Below are positions 45,395 to 55,444 of a stretch of DNA of 64,000 nucleotides, in pieces. The translations under genes were made by a program, and so were the position numbers. The stretch comes from Reticulitermes speratus (Eukaryota > Arthropoda > Insecta > Blattodea > Rhinotermitidae). Location: NCBI GenBank assembly GCA_021186555.1, contig JAJKFL010000014.1:27606033-27670032 (forward strand), in the 5' to 3' direction. Each line of letters begins with the position of its first letter. Position 1 is the stretch's first letter. The notes under the pieces are model-generated. The model was not told the DNA's origin and ran no database searches. It was given only the letters and a program-made list of their open reading frames with translations.

Positions 45395-46485
45395 ACTTTT
45401 CTACACAAGAATATGCAGTTATCTATATTATAAACAATGTCACCTATTTACTCCTTTATCTTTCACAATTCCTGCTGAAACGTTTGTGATTGTCTCTATT
45501 CGTATTATCGTATTCTTTCACGTATCAAACGGCAAGAAGCAGTTATTTCCGCATTTCGTTTCTCTGGGCCTCATACAGCCTGAGTCAACAGTGGTGTCCA
45601 GGAACTCTTGTGTATTGTGTGACTGGTAGCCATTCATTCCATGTACACTAGTAAATGAAAGAAGTCACTGAAGCATTGCTGTTTGCTCAGTTATCTTTAT
45701 GTCTTGCATTTAGACGTGTTCAACTGCGATATCGCCTTGTGGGCTACATGCGTGCATTGTTTCTGTTCTAACACACATAGTGACAAAGAAGCTATCATGC
45801 TTGCCGTAAGATTTAAAGGACATACATATTAGGTACTCTTTAAGTGGGAGGGAGGAGAAAATAGGAATCTTGAAAGGGACACTGGGTCTACAGATCGGGA
45901 AAACACATATTCTTGAAAGTAGCTTTGTTTATTAGCCGAATGTGAGGCACGTTTTCCACAGAAGGTGCATTTTGTGGTGTCCGGTAACACTGTGCGTAAC
46001 CACTTGCGTTCCGTGGGATGAGGTAAGAACTACGTAAATTTTGCTTTCGAATGAGATTGTAAGATTCTGTATTGGGCAGATACTAAAACGTCAGACAAAT
46101 ATTTTAAATGCTTTCGGAATCGCATATGAAGTTAAATCCTGCGTATCTTTCCTATGTGTATCTCACATATCCGGCCCCCTTTGTCCTGCCTTGTGGCTGT
46201 TCATGCAGTGTCGATGTTAAAATACCTTCCCTCGCTCTGGAGGACATACGTTTTCTGTAACCCTTAAAGACATCCATTTATAGTCCAGATATTTTGCATG
46301 AACAGAAAAACAGAGAGAAACTCTATTACTAACTAGGAATAGGCCGAATTCTGTGACAGAATTCTTATTGAAAAGCTCACCTAGTCAAGTGTTGGTCGCG
46401 TTTTACGCAAGACAAAGGTGTTTACGAGAGCCTTCTAGCGGTTTCTGTCATGATTAGTGGAATCTATACCCACCCTCTTAATTGC
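45395..46485. other. unannotated stretch
   Basis: Nothing recognised. Confidence 0.45.
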
Positions 46486-46489
46486 AAGA

Positions 46490-46830
46490 AGCTGCAAAAA
46501 TCAGGTAAATAACACGCTGATGCTGAGAAATTTAAAGTGACTTTTATGTATGTGTGGCACATGGGTAGCAGATGATACACATCAGACCTCTACATTAACA
46601 GTTATGCATTTATCCCACCCTGGCACTAAGGCCTATATCCTGGTATAGGAGAAATCGGTGTCAAGTGTTTGTAGCCTGGAGGTGACAAGCTTGCTTCAGG
46701 TCGGCGTCTTTTGCCAATCGTTTGCCAGCCAGGTGCTTCTTAACGAGTACAAACAGATGGAAGTCACTGGGTGCGAGATCGCGACTGAACGAAGGATGGT
46801 CCATAACCTCCCAGCCGTAGCGTCGTAATC
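46490..46830 (-). pseudogene. mariner-like transposase, C-terminal fragment
   Basis: Mariner transposases are DD34D enzymes that cut and paste their element. On the minus strand from about 46815 the frame reads GWEVMDHPSFSRDLAPSDFH then LFVLVKKHLAGKRLAKDADL, the conserved block holding the third catalytic aspartate (usual form YSPDLAPSD; here FSRDLAPSD, aspartate kept). A one-base shift follows, then VTSRLQTLDTDFSYTRI, a stop, ALVPGWDKCITVN, and near the end FLSISVLFT, matching the usual C-terminal order. Only about the last third of a roughly 345-residue protein remains. The upstream side is cut near 46830 and replaced by a SINE-A fragment at 46853. Dead fragment. Confidence 0.88.
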
Positions 46831-46852
46831 AGTCACAAGTCCTGTTAGCATT

Positions 46853-46988
46853 ATGGGCTCCAGACCGGCCCACACAGTCGGTCTGGACGTTTTGGAGAAG
46901 GAAAAAATCTCTTGCCCCTGCCGGAATTCGAACCCGGATCGCCCAGCTCGTAGCCTAGTCACTATACCGACTACACTACTCCGCTCCC
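46853..46988 (-). mobile_element. SINE-A head half
   Basis: Minus strand: GGAGCGGAGTAGTGTAGTCG, GTATAGTGACTAGGCTACG, the B-box CCGGGTTCGAATTCCGG and TCCAGACCGACTGTGTGGGC, ending in GGTCTGGAGCC. The body beyond this is missing at the mariner side. Confidence 0.85.
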
Positions 46989-46989
46989 G

Positions 46990-47925
46990 TAAGAAAGTTT
47001 GTGCAAGTTATTTTAGACCTTTTATTTGTAACTGACAGCGATATGCCATGGTAATCATTGGACCTTTTATGGAATTGCCATTAGAGAGACAGGTGTACCT
47101 TAATCAATCAGTGCTTGTTGTTTGGGTACGGCGAGGTAGCTATTTCTGACGGTTGCACAAAATAAAAGTGTTTTACATACGTTTTGTAATAAGTGAATAA
47201 TGCTAAGAACTGCCTATTGTGAAAGAGTTCGTGTATGTATGTGTGTGCTGCAAGACCTGAGAGTGAGTGACTTGCTTCATAGTTCAAACACTAATGTTTC
47301 TGACACCACAATTCAGCGGTTTGATATACCAGCACACTAAAATGTACATCAGTTTCGTGATATTAGTGCCTGGCGGAATACAAAAATTATATTACTATTA
47401 TAGGCATACAAAACCTCCCGCCATGAAAGCCTGAAAACTTTTAACTTTTTTTTCCCTCTCTATCTCTCGCTCTCTCTCTCTCTCTCTCGTTTTATAGGAG
47501 GGGAAGGGGGGTGAGGAACAACGAAGACATGCTGATGGCAATGGATCACTAGTGCACTCGCACTTCAAGTGCCTTGCTTTCAGGAGGTGCGACAACCAGA
47601 CATCGTGTTGTGTGTGTGGTAGTCTGTAATGTACGTGTAGGGATTAAAGCAGAACTCGCTCATAGCTGCACTGCTGCATAACGACCGATGACACCATCCA
47701 CTCTGCAGTACTTAGTCTCGCGTTCGAGAAAAAGTCGCTGTTGCTCATGTACCCTCCATTATCCTCGGGGATGGTTGGGGTCATTGATCGGGCTACGATG
47801 TGTATCGTCGCCTTTTTTTACGTCCACATCACTGATAAATCTATGGATCACTTCTACGTAGCGTACCAACCAAGTTTTCTTTCTGGGCGTTTCCTGCGTT
47901 CAAGCAACGAGAGGTAGTAATGTTT
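46990..47925. other. unannotated stretch with (CT)n
   Basis: Nothing recognised except a CT microsatellite at 47453-47489 preceded by a T-run. Confidence 0.5.
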
Positions 47926-47928
47926 CTA

Positions 47929-47960
47929 GTGGCGAATACCGATCCGGAGGTTAGGTCTGA
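47929..47960 (+). repeat. half-copy of the 4111 hairpin
   Basis: GTGGCGAATACCGATCCGGAG corresponds, with two differences, to the arm ending at 4209 read in reverse (GTGGCGAATCCTGATCCGGAG). No matching second arm is seen within 100 bp. Confidence 0.5.
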
Positions 47961-48301
47961 CTGCGAATAACCATGACCAACTCGTGAATCCAGAAGATAC
48001 GTGACCGTTTCATAACAACTGATTACGCTGTAGTGTCTGCAAATCTGGCAGTGTCATTTGTTAATTTAGATGGCCTATATGATCTCTGGACTTGCTGTGA
48101 CAAGAAGTGGGGCGACGTTAAGGTGGAGACAGGAAAGGAAAGAACGATAATGTAAGGAGGAAAATATAAAAATCGGAAACTATAAACACAATGAAGGAAA
48201 GTAGGAATGAAAGAAGCAAGATGTGGTAGGACCAGAAAGGAAAGAAATACATAATGGGGTTGTTAAAAAGGAAACTTTATTTCATTGTATTTCATTTTTG
48301 T
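47961..48301. other. unannotated short stretch
   Basis: Nothing recognised; purine-rich from 48110 to 48250. Confidence 0.4.
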
Positions 48302-48610
48302 GGAGCCGGGATGGCGTAGTCGGTATAGTGGCTAGGCTGGACGATCAGAGGTAAGCGATTTTTTGTCTAAAGTGTCCAGACCTGCTTTGGGGCCCGCGCT
48401 GCCACTTATGTCGATGGCTACCGGGCATTGTTTTCCCTGGGAGGAGGGGGATAAAGCTACCGGGGCGTGAGGCTGACCACTCACCTCCATCTAGCGCCGA
48501 GTCCAAAAAATATTGGAGCTATAGTTGATGTTGTACATCTTCCGTGCAACAGTTTAATGCCACTTCTCCACCTGTGTGCCATCATGGCGTGCACAGGGAT
48601 AAATTTACAT
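48302..48610 (+). mobile_element. SINE-A copy
   Basis: The head GAGCCGGGATGGCGTAGTCG, GTATAGTGGCTAGGCTGGACG is followed by a deleted B-box, then TGTCCAGACCTGCTTTGGGG, GTCGATGGCTACCGGGC, TACCGGGGCGTGAGGCTGACC, CCTCCATCTAGCGCCGAG and a tail with GCCATCATGGCGTGCACAGG and ATAAATTTAC. Full length with small indels. Confidence 0.88.
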
Positions 48611-48923
48611 TTAAATTACATTGAATTACTACCTGACTACAGATTCTGTCTGCGTTAAATTTCTCAAAGTTTCGCAACATAGTCATGTTTTTAATTGTTA
48701 AACTGCAAACACTATTAAAGTATAATTTGGAGACGTGTTTCTGGTCTACGGGCGTACGAAATTTCATATACATTCCTCAAGTGGTTGGTTACTTTTCGCC
48801 GTAAAAGAAAAGCTAAAGAAAGTTTTCGCATGGCAGCCATGGCACTATGAACAGGTATATTATACAGAAATATTACCGCAACAAATGCTTCATATTTTTT
48901 TTTCAAGCTCTGTTTCCATGTAT
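48611..48923. other. unannotated short stretch
   Basis: Nothing recognised. Confidence 0.4.
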
Positions 48924-48966
48924 GTCTTCTTCTTCTTCTTCTTCTTCTTCTTCTTCTTCTTCTTCG
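48924..48966. repeat. (TTC)n microsatellite
   Basis: About 14 uninterrupted TTC units. It creates spurious Ser-, Phe- and Arg-runs in open frames of all readings. Confidence 0.97.
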
Positions 48967-49910
48967 GCGCTTCAACGCTTTTTAGTTTTGGCCTGCTCAA
49001 TGATCCGTTTTCATTCAGTTTATAAGCACCATATGTGTGTGTGCGTGCGTGCGTGTACAGTCTGTAATCCTCTTCGAAGCCTTCCTCCTGCACTGTTACA
49101 TTGAGTTACTCGTAGTCTTCCTACGACCTTGAAGAAAGCCTTCGAATAGGCCACGACCACTTCCTTCCAAGTCATTCAATTGTCATTCACAATCAAGGCT
49201 TATAAACATGAAAATGAGCCATGGAAAAGCTGATAAGTCACCCAGGCTGTCTAAAGTTCTCGTCTTGTATGACGGCAGGAAATTTCATTACGTTTTACAC
49301 AAGGAGCTAGTTAAATCCAGACCACACACGCAATTTCCAAGGGTACTATTTGCACCGTTTCAAAAATTGCCTACAACAAAATGACGTATTACTATTATCG
49401 TCTCTTGAATTAACACTGTCATTCTTACCTGGTAGTCATCCAGTGTTCTCTTGAGTAGATGAGATCGGTTTGAATACGCCTAGCTCTCCAAATGTTACAT
49501 TCTCTTCAGGCTTGCGTACTAAAAATAACGTGTAGCCTAATTTCTCATGCTTGTTATGTACGGTCCACTCGTTCTTCTCCATTTGACGACTAATAAGTAA
49601 TAACTGACAGTAGAAATCATAAGGCTCTTCAGTGGCCAAAATAATTCTCCCTCTCCTTCTAGTACTTCCTCCCTCTGTAGCTTGTCGAATTTAAATACGC
49701 TTACCAAATCGTAGGAAGATTTGAGATTTCCAAGAGCACGAAGGCTGCAGTCGTCAAAGGTGTGACACCATTTTTATATCGGTAGCTTTCGACAGAGCCT
49801 GCTGCTCTGTGCCCTGTAGATGGAGGCAGAAGGTCCCACCGATAGGTTGGGACCTATCTACCAAACTACATATCGCCACACACACGAACAGGGCAATGTT
49901 CAAATTAGGC
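48967..49910. other. unannotated stretch with one protein-like frame
   Basis: A minus-strand open frame at 49436-49639 (67 codons) has a balanced, protein-like composition (EEPYDFYCQLLLISRQ near the start) and ends a few bases before a donor-like CAG/GTAAGA at about 49433-49438. I do not recognise it, and it has no partner exon that I can see. Near 49772-49870 lies a CGGTAGCTTTCGACAG ... GATGGAGGCAGAAGG passage that vaguely recalls the foldback core. No gene is called. Confidence 0.3.
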
Positions 49911-49916
49911 CTACAT

Positions 49917-50214
49917 ATAGGTACAAATCAGCCGATCCCAGTGGCCGCGCGGTCTAAGGCGTGGGTCTACGGCCGCTCGCGTACTGGGATTGTGGGTTCC
50001 AATCCCGCTTAGGACATTGATGTCTGTCTCTTGTGAGTGTTGTGTGTTGTCAGGTAGAGATCTCTGCGACGGGCTGGTCACTCGTCCAGAGGAGTCTTAC
50101 CGAGTGTGGTGTGTCTAAAAAGTGTGTGATCGTGAAGCCTCGAAAAATGAGGCGGCCTAGGCCCCCAAGGGGCTGTCGAGCCATTGGAAGAAGAAGAAGA
50201 TAGGTAGAAATCAG
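49917..50214 (+). mobile_element. SINE-B reference copy with 15-bp TSD
   Basis: ATAGGTACAAATCAG (49917-49931) and ATAGGTAGAAATCAG (50200-50214) flank the element 49932-50199. All family parts are present: GCCGATCCCAGTGGCCGCGC head, GGGTTCCAATCCCGCT B-box, CTCTTGTGAGTGTTGTGTG, GTTGTCAGGTAGAG, CTCGTCCAGAGGAGTC, GGCGGCCTAGGCCCCCAAGG, CTGTCGAGCCATTGG and an (AAG)n 3' end. This is the clearest copy for defining the family. Confidence 0.95.
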
Positions 50215-51411
50215 TAGTGTGAGAGGTTCGCAGGTCGTATGCGGCACGCGGTTGACAGTTTGTGAGCTCCTGGCTGCATTCCATGTTTGGAGCACCGTAC
50301 ATTCATTCGCACGTAGTGACTGCGTCACTGAGGAAGCCGGCACATGAACGGGAATGTCGACATCCCTATACACGACCGTGTTCTTTGCCCTTGAAAAATA
50401 TATGGTTGCGCAAATATGTATTTGTTATGAACAACAAGCCTTATTTTGAAGAACATTTGTAAATTTTAGGGACAGAAAAAAAAAAGCTGTCGTGCATTAC
50501 GCACGATGTTGACCATAAGTAATGGATGGCAAAGGATATGAATAGGTGTTTTACTACTAGAAGTATGAGTCGGCCCATTGCAAGCAGCAGTTGCTCGGTA
50601 GTAACAAAATTCCCTCTTCTGAGCTGTGAAGACGTACAGAAGAGACCTGTCTTGAAGATGGAGGCAGCATGCTTCTCGAAAACTTCGAGGCCAGTCTACT
50701 AACAATACGGTTCCACATCCAAGAAGACTGTAATCGTGGTGCTCACCGCCAAAACATCACATCTCACAAGGACTTTTCTGACTCTTATGGAACCAGAAGG
50801 TTCATTAACGTGTTTGCAGGAGATCACAAGCATGTATTGTTACATGTTTGTTATTTACGTGTATTACAATTCGCAAAGGATGAAATGTGTATCAGAATGA
50901 GAATATTAAATATAAATTGGATCCATGATAAAATTACAATAAGAATAAATCCATACAGCCATGCTAGTTATTAGGTTCATATCTGTTATTACCTGTTTGC
51001 TTGCCGAAACACTGAAGGTCAACATTATGAAAACAGTAAATTTGCCTGGTCTGTATTGTTGCAATACCTGAACAGGGAACAACATAAGTTCTGCATACAA
51101 AGAACTTGTGGAGGGAAATATTTGAACAATGTTGGATATTTCATAACGAAAAGTTCTGTTGTTTGTGTAAGACAGCTAATAATATTTTTAACAGAACAGT
51201 AAAATTTTCGAGGCTACAGTCTGTTGATCTGGGCTTTTGGGTATGATAAGTGAGCTGAGGAATACACGCGGGGTTTTCATGGGGAAACGCCTTTGGGAGT
51301 GTTTACTTCAAAGACCGAGAAATGGGAGGATAAATGTAAAGTTGTTCCTGTACTTAGTTAAGTACCACTGCGCATTCACATACGGGAAAGCAGAGACAGC
51401 TTTGCGCATTC
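50215..51411. other. unannotated stretch
   Basis: No gene recognised. A minus-strand half-foldback core lies at 50640-50695 (read in reverse: GAAGTTTTCGAGAAGCATGC then TGCCTCCATCTTCAAG). Open frames of 101 codons (50669-50974) and 100 codons (51308-51610) have no motif; the latter crosses the Harbinger border. Confidence 0.45.
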
Positions 51412-51414
51412 TTA

Positions 51415-51465
51415 ACGCACGTACACACTTGTTACGTTGCCGCGTATCGTAGCACCGCATCGTGG
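51415..51465 (+). repeat. Harbinger left terminal inverted repeat
   Basis: Aligns with the complement of 54700-54753. Of the first 21 positions about 13 agree, most differences being C/T or A/G. It continues with CCGCGTATCGTAGCACCGC versus CCGCGTGTCGTATCGCCG. The sub-terminal region to about 51610 is unusually rich in CG and GATACG motifs. Confidence 0.8.
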
Positions 51466-51731
51466 CAGTGTGGACGGGACTTGTGACCACGTGGTGTATC
51501 AAAAGTTGGATGCGCCGAAACGATACGGGCTTGTCCGGTGCGATGTCGGTATTTGGCCGTCGCATCAAAGAGATGATACGGATACGACTTGAGCAAGTGT
51601 GGGCGTGCACCGTGTTACGTACACCATCTGCTCCTCTCCCATCTTTTCATTCCTCTTGATTCTCTCGTGAAGAGTGGTGCAAATCTGTTGTGCGGTTTCT
51701 TGCGCGTTTTTTTTGTCATTGTGTGTTCAAA

Positions 51732-53958
51732 ATGGAGTGGACTCAGGAAAGGGTCATACAATTTATCGACGCGTACAAGAAAAACGAAATACGAGTAATA
51801 TGAGACCCAAAGCATCTATTGCATTTTAACAAAATAAAAAGGCAGGACGCGTAGAAAGAACTGGGCAAAGAAGTAAACAGACCCGTCGGTGAAAGCAAAA
51901 AGAAAATGGAATATTTATTATTACCTCTCAGACGGGAGAAAATGAAAGTGAAGAAAAGCAGTGTAACAGGAAAAGGTGAGTACTTCTAATTGAAATATTG
52001 ATGTACTTTTATAATGCTTATAGTTTATCTTTTGATGTGAAACAATTGAATTCTACACGTTTTTAGAGATACTCTTTACATTTGAGTCAAAAACAAACCA
52101 GTGAATAAGACAATCTTAGCACATTATTTTATGAAAAGACGTTATAGACTTTCCTAATTTTTATAAGTATTTATTCCTTTTTGATATCTAGCTTGATGTA
52201 ATGAAACGTCCATAGGAAATATGTTTACTAATACGTTTACCAATTCATACTTTGCTCTTTTTATACAGGAAGAGATGAAGTGTACAAAAGCTCCTGGCTC
52301 GCATACGAAAGCTTGAACTTTATTATGGACAACCAAACCGCGACAGACATTGAACACTGTTAAGTAAAAACTCATAAGAATATTTGTCAAAATGGTGAGT
52401 AAATTTAAAGAAAATGAGATTGTTCAAAAATGTGCCACCTTTACGCGCAGTCATTTTGCCACTCTACTCTTCCTCCATTCTGAAAATAAGTTGCTAATTC
52501 CTCCCTTATTTCTTTCGCCTTCAAACGCGGTTTACGTGTAGCACTTTTAATAGGAAATAAAGAAGTCATATTTTCATCAGTCATGGCTCTCCAGCTGCCT
52601 TCAATTACACTACCATTTTCTTCAGTATCGAACGTCCCTGGCGAAGTATAAATTGCTGCCGAATCAGGTTGTCTTCTTAAGAAATTGTTTAAGCTAGCCA
52701 TAGTCATTACAACGAGTTGAGCTTTTTCTGGTTCCAAAAGCATAGGTTTACGAGCACTCGGAAAACTGATGACTCGAGGCCAAATACATTTTCTACAACT
52801 CTGCGGCTCTGCAGATCCTATAATTGAAAATTCGTTCTTTTGAGCCTTGTGGATATTGCCCCGGATAAACTTTCATGAGATTCTATCTTAAAGACAAATC
52901 TTCATCTCCAATAAAAAAGTACGGAGTGATGTTTCTCTTTCGTCTAAAGGGACAAGCTGAGGAAGACATAAGGTTTTTGTTTCAAGTTTTTTATACAGCT
53001 CAGTGTTCGTAAAGACCCCACTGTCAGAAATTCTTCCTTGGCCCCCGACGTCCACAAACATAAAGTTGTAATGGGCATCTACTAAAGCGAAGAGTACAAC
53101 TGAAGGTATTTTTGTAGTTAAAGTATTCACTGGCATTATTTATTGGACACTAATGCCACGTGCGTCCCATGAATGTCCCCCATTGAATGTGGGAAATTCC
53201 ACGGCGCTTCATACTGCTTTGCCACTGCCAGCCATTCCTCTTGTGCTTTTGGTATCTGAAAATACATAAATTTAGTTAAATGAAATGAAACCTTAATACT
53301 GGTTACTTATTAATCCAAAATGTACGAAATATTGCGTACTTAGTATTTGAAAATCTGAATAGTTTTTATTAATCATTTTACATTTTTCTAGATACAGAAG
53401 GAAAGTGAGACACCAGAAGTTGAACAGACGGCACGGTCAGAAGCCCAGGAAGAAAACTGATCTGAACACACGAGTGAATTCCTGCCCCCGGCGCCACCAA
53501 GAAAAAATAAGACGTAAGATGGGCGTCTTGAAAATGCATTCGAATTGTTAACAGCCTCGTCAAACCAAGCTATAAACGACGAATGTCAACATTTTGGAAA
53601 CATGATAGCTGCCAAACTGAGACATTATAATGACACTGTAAGATGTGCCATTCAGAATGAAGTTATGCGCATATTCTTGAACGTGATTAGGGGATTTTAT
53701 GACCGTTATTATCATACTCATCTCCAGCCAATTAACCCACCTTAAGCCAACTTTCCAAGTGTTCCATCTCAAATGTACCCTGTAAATATCAGTGCTCCGC
53801 ATTCTTCTTATCCTTCATCTTTCCATTCTCAAAACCCTTCTCCGTCGTAATTCTATCCGTACAACTCACTTTCCTCTCAAAAGTTTCCTGCGGCAAGTAC
53901 TTCACCAGCTACAACCTCTTCAGAAGGCGATATTAACATACAAGAACTTATTGAATAA
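51732..53958 (+). pseudogene. Harbinger MADF/BESS DNA-binding protein, three exons, broken
   Basis: Harbinger elements encode, beside the transposase, a Myb/SANT- or MADF-type protein that helps the transposase enter the nucleus and bind the ends. Exon 1 (51732-51975) begins MEWTQERVIQFIDAYKKNEI, the classic MADF opening, and includes KKKMEYLLLPLRREKMKVKK. It has two in-frame stops. The donor is AAAG/GTGAGT. Exon 2 (52269-52394) follows acceptor TATACAG and reads GRDEVYKSSWLAYESLNFIM; the phase joins exon 1 exactly. The donor is ATG/GTGAGT. Exon 3 (53392-53958, acceptor TTTTTCTAG) carries a BESS-like segment, ECQHFGNMIAAKLRHYND, then a Ser/Pro-rich tail ending at TAA. Four premature stops interrupt exon 3, and phase is off between exons 2 and 3, implying an indel. 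The exons interleave with the minus-strand transposase. Confidence 0.85.
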
Positions 53959-54398
53959 TTCTGACTGTTTAATAAAAGTGTTTACATAATAGTTCTGTTT
54001 CAATAAAACTTCTGATTAAAATCTAAGTTCATACTTCTTTCATAAACCGCAAATAAAAATGTTTCGTCTTACCTGTAATGTAATCTTTCAATTTTTCGAC
54101 AAGAGCTTCACACACTTCTGGAACGATGCAGATGATTGCTTGCTTCGAAATTTTGAACATTTACTGAAGGCTAACGTACGAATCACCACTTGCCAAAAAC
54201 CGTAGCGTCAGTGCCAACCTTTCTTGAACAAAAATGGCTTGCCTGAACGTTGTGTCTTTTTTCGAGATTTTTTTTTTTTCGCCCGATCAAATGAATTAAC
54301 CATTCAAATTTACTGGGAGATGTTCTGGTGACATTTTTATATAACCCACTGACCGACTGAAAAGTCAAGTCTGCTAATAAACGTGAACCACTGTACAT
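52441..54398 (-). pseudogene. Harbinger DDE transposase (HARBI1-like), two exons, broken
   Basis: This is the cut-and-paste nuclease of the element. Exon A (about 54398-54073) contains [13 protein letters not shown], then in shifted frames [28 protein letters not shown], a stop, and VPEVCEALVEKLKDYI. It ends at donor ACAG/GTAAGA. Exon B (53255-52441, acceptor TTTTCAG) reads IPKAQEEWLAVAKQYEAPWN, FPHSMGDIHGTHVALVSNK, a stop and a shift, SVVLFALVDAHYNFMFVDVG, GQGRISDSGVFTNTELYKKL, a broken stretch with GSKERIFNYRICRA and VVENVFG, then MLLEPEKAQLVVMTMASLNN, ending with ELATYFQNGGRVEWQ. The first catalytic Asp (usual GAIDGKHV) is His here; the second (VDVG) and the Glu of VVENVFG remain. Multiple stops and shifts; phase at the splice junction is off by one as I read it. 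Confidence 0.9.
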
Positions 54399-54450
54399 TT
54401 CCCTGCTTGAGTGCAGTCGCGTTTGCCACCACCGCCGCTGATTTTTCCTT

Positions 54451-54543
54451 CTTTTAAAGCTTTTTTTTTCCCAATGGCTCGACAGCCCCTTGGGGGCCTA
54501 GGCCGCCTCATTTTTCGAGGCTTCACGATCACTTTTTTAAAGC
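54451..54543 (-). mobile_element. SINE-B fragment inserted in the Harbinger
   Basis: The tail part only (54461-54533): complements of GTGATCGTGAAGCCTCG, AAAAATGAGGCGGCCTAGGC, CCCCAAGGGGCTGTCGAGCC and ATTGGG. It is 5' truncated. CTTTTAAAGC (54451-54460) and CTTTTTTAAAGC (54532-54543) look like its target duplication, so it landed in Harbinger sequence between the right terminal repeat and the transposase. Confidence 0.85.
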
Positions 54544-54699
54544 ATAATGTATACAAATGTACGAAGCTACTGCTAGCTGCAAAGACATCGCACTCGGGCT
54601 CCCGTAGCAAACTGGGAACCCCATGGTGTAACAGGATACAGGTAACGCAGCTACGCCTGGAGGCACCGTGAGGCACGGGATGCTACGCGTAGCGTGTCA

Positions 54700-54753
54700 G
54701 TCGGTTGCAACGCTACGGCGATACGACACGCGGTAACATATGTGCACGCACCC
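54700..54753 (-). repeat. Harbinger right terminal inverted repeat
   Basis: Complement of the left terminal repeat; outer end GGGTGCGTGCACATATG when read from 54753 inward. The TSD TTA follows immediately. Confidence 0.8.
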
Positions 54754-54759
54754 TTAGCG

Positions 54760-54958
54760 TCGGCACGTCATCACGGCTCGACCTCACTACCCACGGTCAA
54801 GATCTCCCGGAACTCACTGGGCGTTAGGATGAGTGGACTCCAGAGCCATCTCGGCGCGGCGGAAAACGGAAAGATCTCTGCTTCTGCGAGGAATCGAACC
54901 CAAATTACCCAGTCGTCCCGTTGAATCGTTCCTATACTGCCTTATCTCTCCCGTCTGA
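54760..54958 (-). mobile_element. SINE-A copy, strongly diverged
   Basis: Minus orientation: a GACCTCACTACCCACGGTC stretch where the CACTACC body should be, GAGTGGACTCCAGAGCCATC, CGGAAAACGGAAAGATCTCT, GCGAGGAATCGAACCCAAAT (B-box) and a head with TACTGCCTTATC. It abuts the right TSD of the Harbinger. Assignment rests on order more than identity. Confidence 0.55.
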
Positions 54959-55135
54959 CTGATAGAAGGGTGACATATAAGGCACACGTGTATCTTAGGG
55001 AGATAGGCCATGAGGGTGACAAGTGCCTGACATTGGCTCCAGATTGTGGGGTTTGGAGCCGGCGGTGTTGAACTTTCGGGTTATGTTACCATATTTACGT
55101 GTTCGAGCACGTGTTTTTTATATTCTTTTCCAAGG

Positions 55136-55443
55136 TTACTACTGTTTCGTCGTGGGCCGGGATAGCGTAGTCGGTATAGCGACTCGCTACGGGCTGGACG
55201 GTCCGGGATCGAATCCCGGTGGGGGCGAGATTTTCAGCACCCGTCCAGACCGGCCCTGGGGCCTACCCAGCCTCCTGTACAATGGGTACCGGGTCGTTCC
55301 CGGGGGTAAAGCGGCCGGGGCGCGGCGTTGACCACCCACCCCCATCTGCGCCGAGGTTAAAGAAAGAGTAGAGCTATACCTCTACTCCCCCTCTGGGTCT
55401 TCATGGCCTGTTCTAGGGTGAACTTTACCTTTTACTACTGTTT
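55136..55443 (+). mobile_element. SINE-A reference copy with 12-bp TSD
   Basis: TTACTACTGTTT at 55136-55147 and 55432-55443 fixes the element as 55148-55431 (284 bp). The head GCCGGGATAGCGTAGTCGG, TATAGCGACTCGCTACGGGC and B-box GGGATCGAATCCCGGTG form most of a tRNA-like module. The body is GTCCAGACCGGCCCTGGGGC, CCTCCTGTACAATGGGTACC, GGGTAAAGCGGCCGGGGCG, GCGCCGAGGTTAAAG, CTCTACTCCCCCTC and CTTCATGGCC, with a TTTACCTT tail. Every other SINE-A call was judged against this copy. It looks the youngest here. Confidence 0.95.
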
Positions 55444-55444
55444 T

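Larger units (their letters stand above)
51412..54756 (+). mobile_element. PIF/Harbinger transposon, decayed, with TTA TSD
   Basis: TTA at 51412-51414 and 54754-54756 is the 3-bp duplication typical of PIF/Harbinger. The ends 51415 (ACGCACGTACACACTTGTTAC) and, on the other strand from 54753, GGGTGCGTGCACATATGTTAC are inverted repeats extending with gaps to about 50 bp. The interior (3.3 kb) holds the two genes expected of the superfamily: a plus-strand MADF-type DNA-binding protein and a minus-strand DDE transposase. A truncated SINE-B is inserted near the right end. Both genes carry many stops and shifts, so the element is dead. Confidence 0.93.

Noticed and set aside
48715-49093. Arg-, Ser-, Phe- and Lys-rich open frames
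   Set aside because: They are translations of the (TTC)n microsatellite in different frames.
55148-55220. Possible tRNA gene with GGGATCGAATCCC box
   Set aside because: It is the head of the SINE-A reference copy; no complete cloverleaf.
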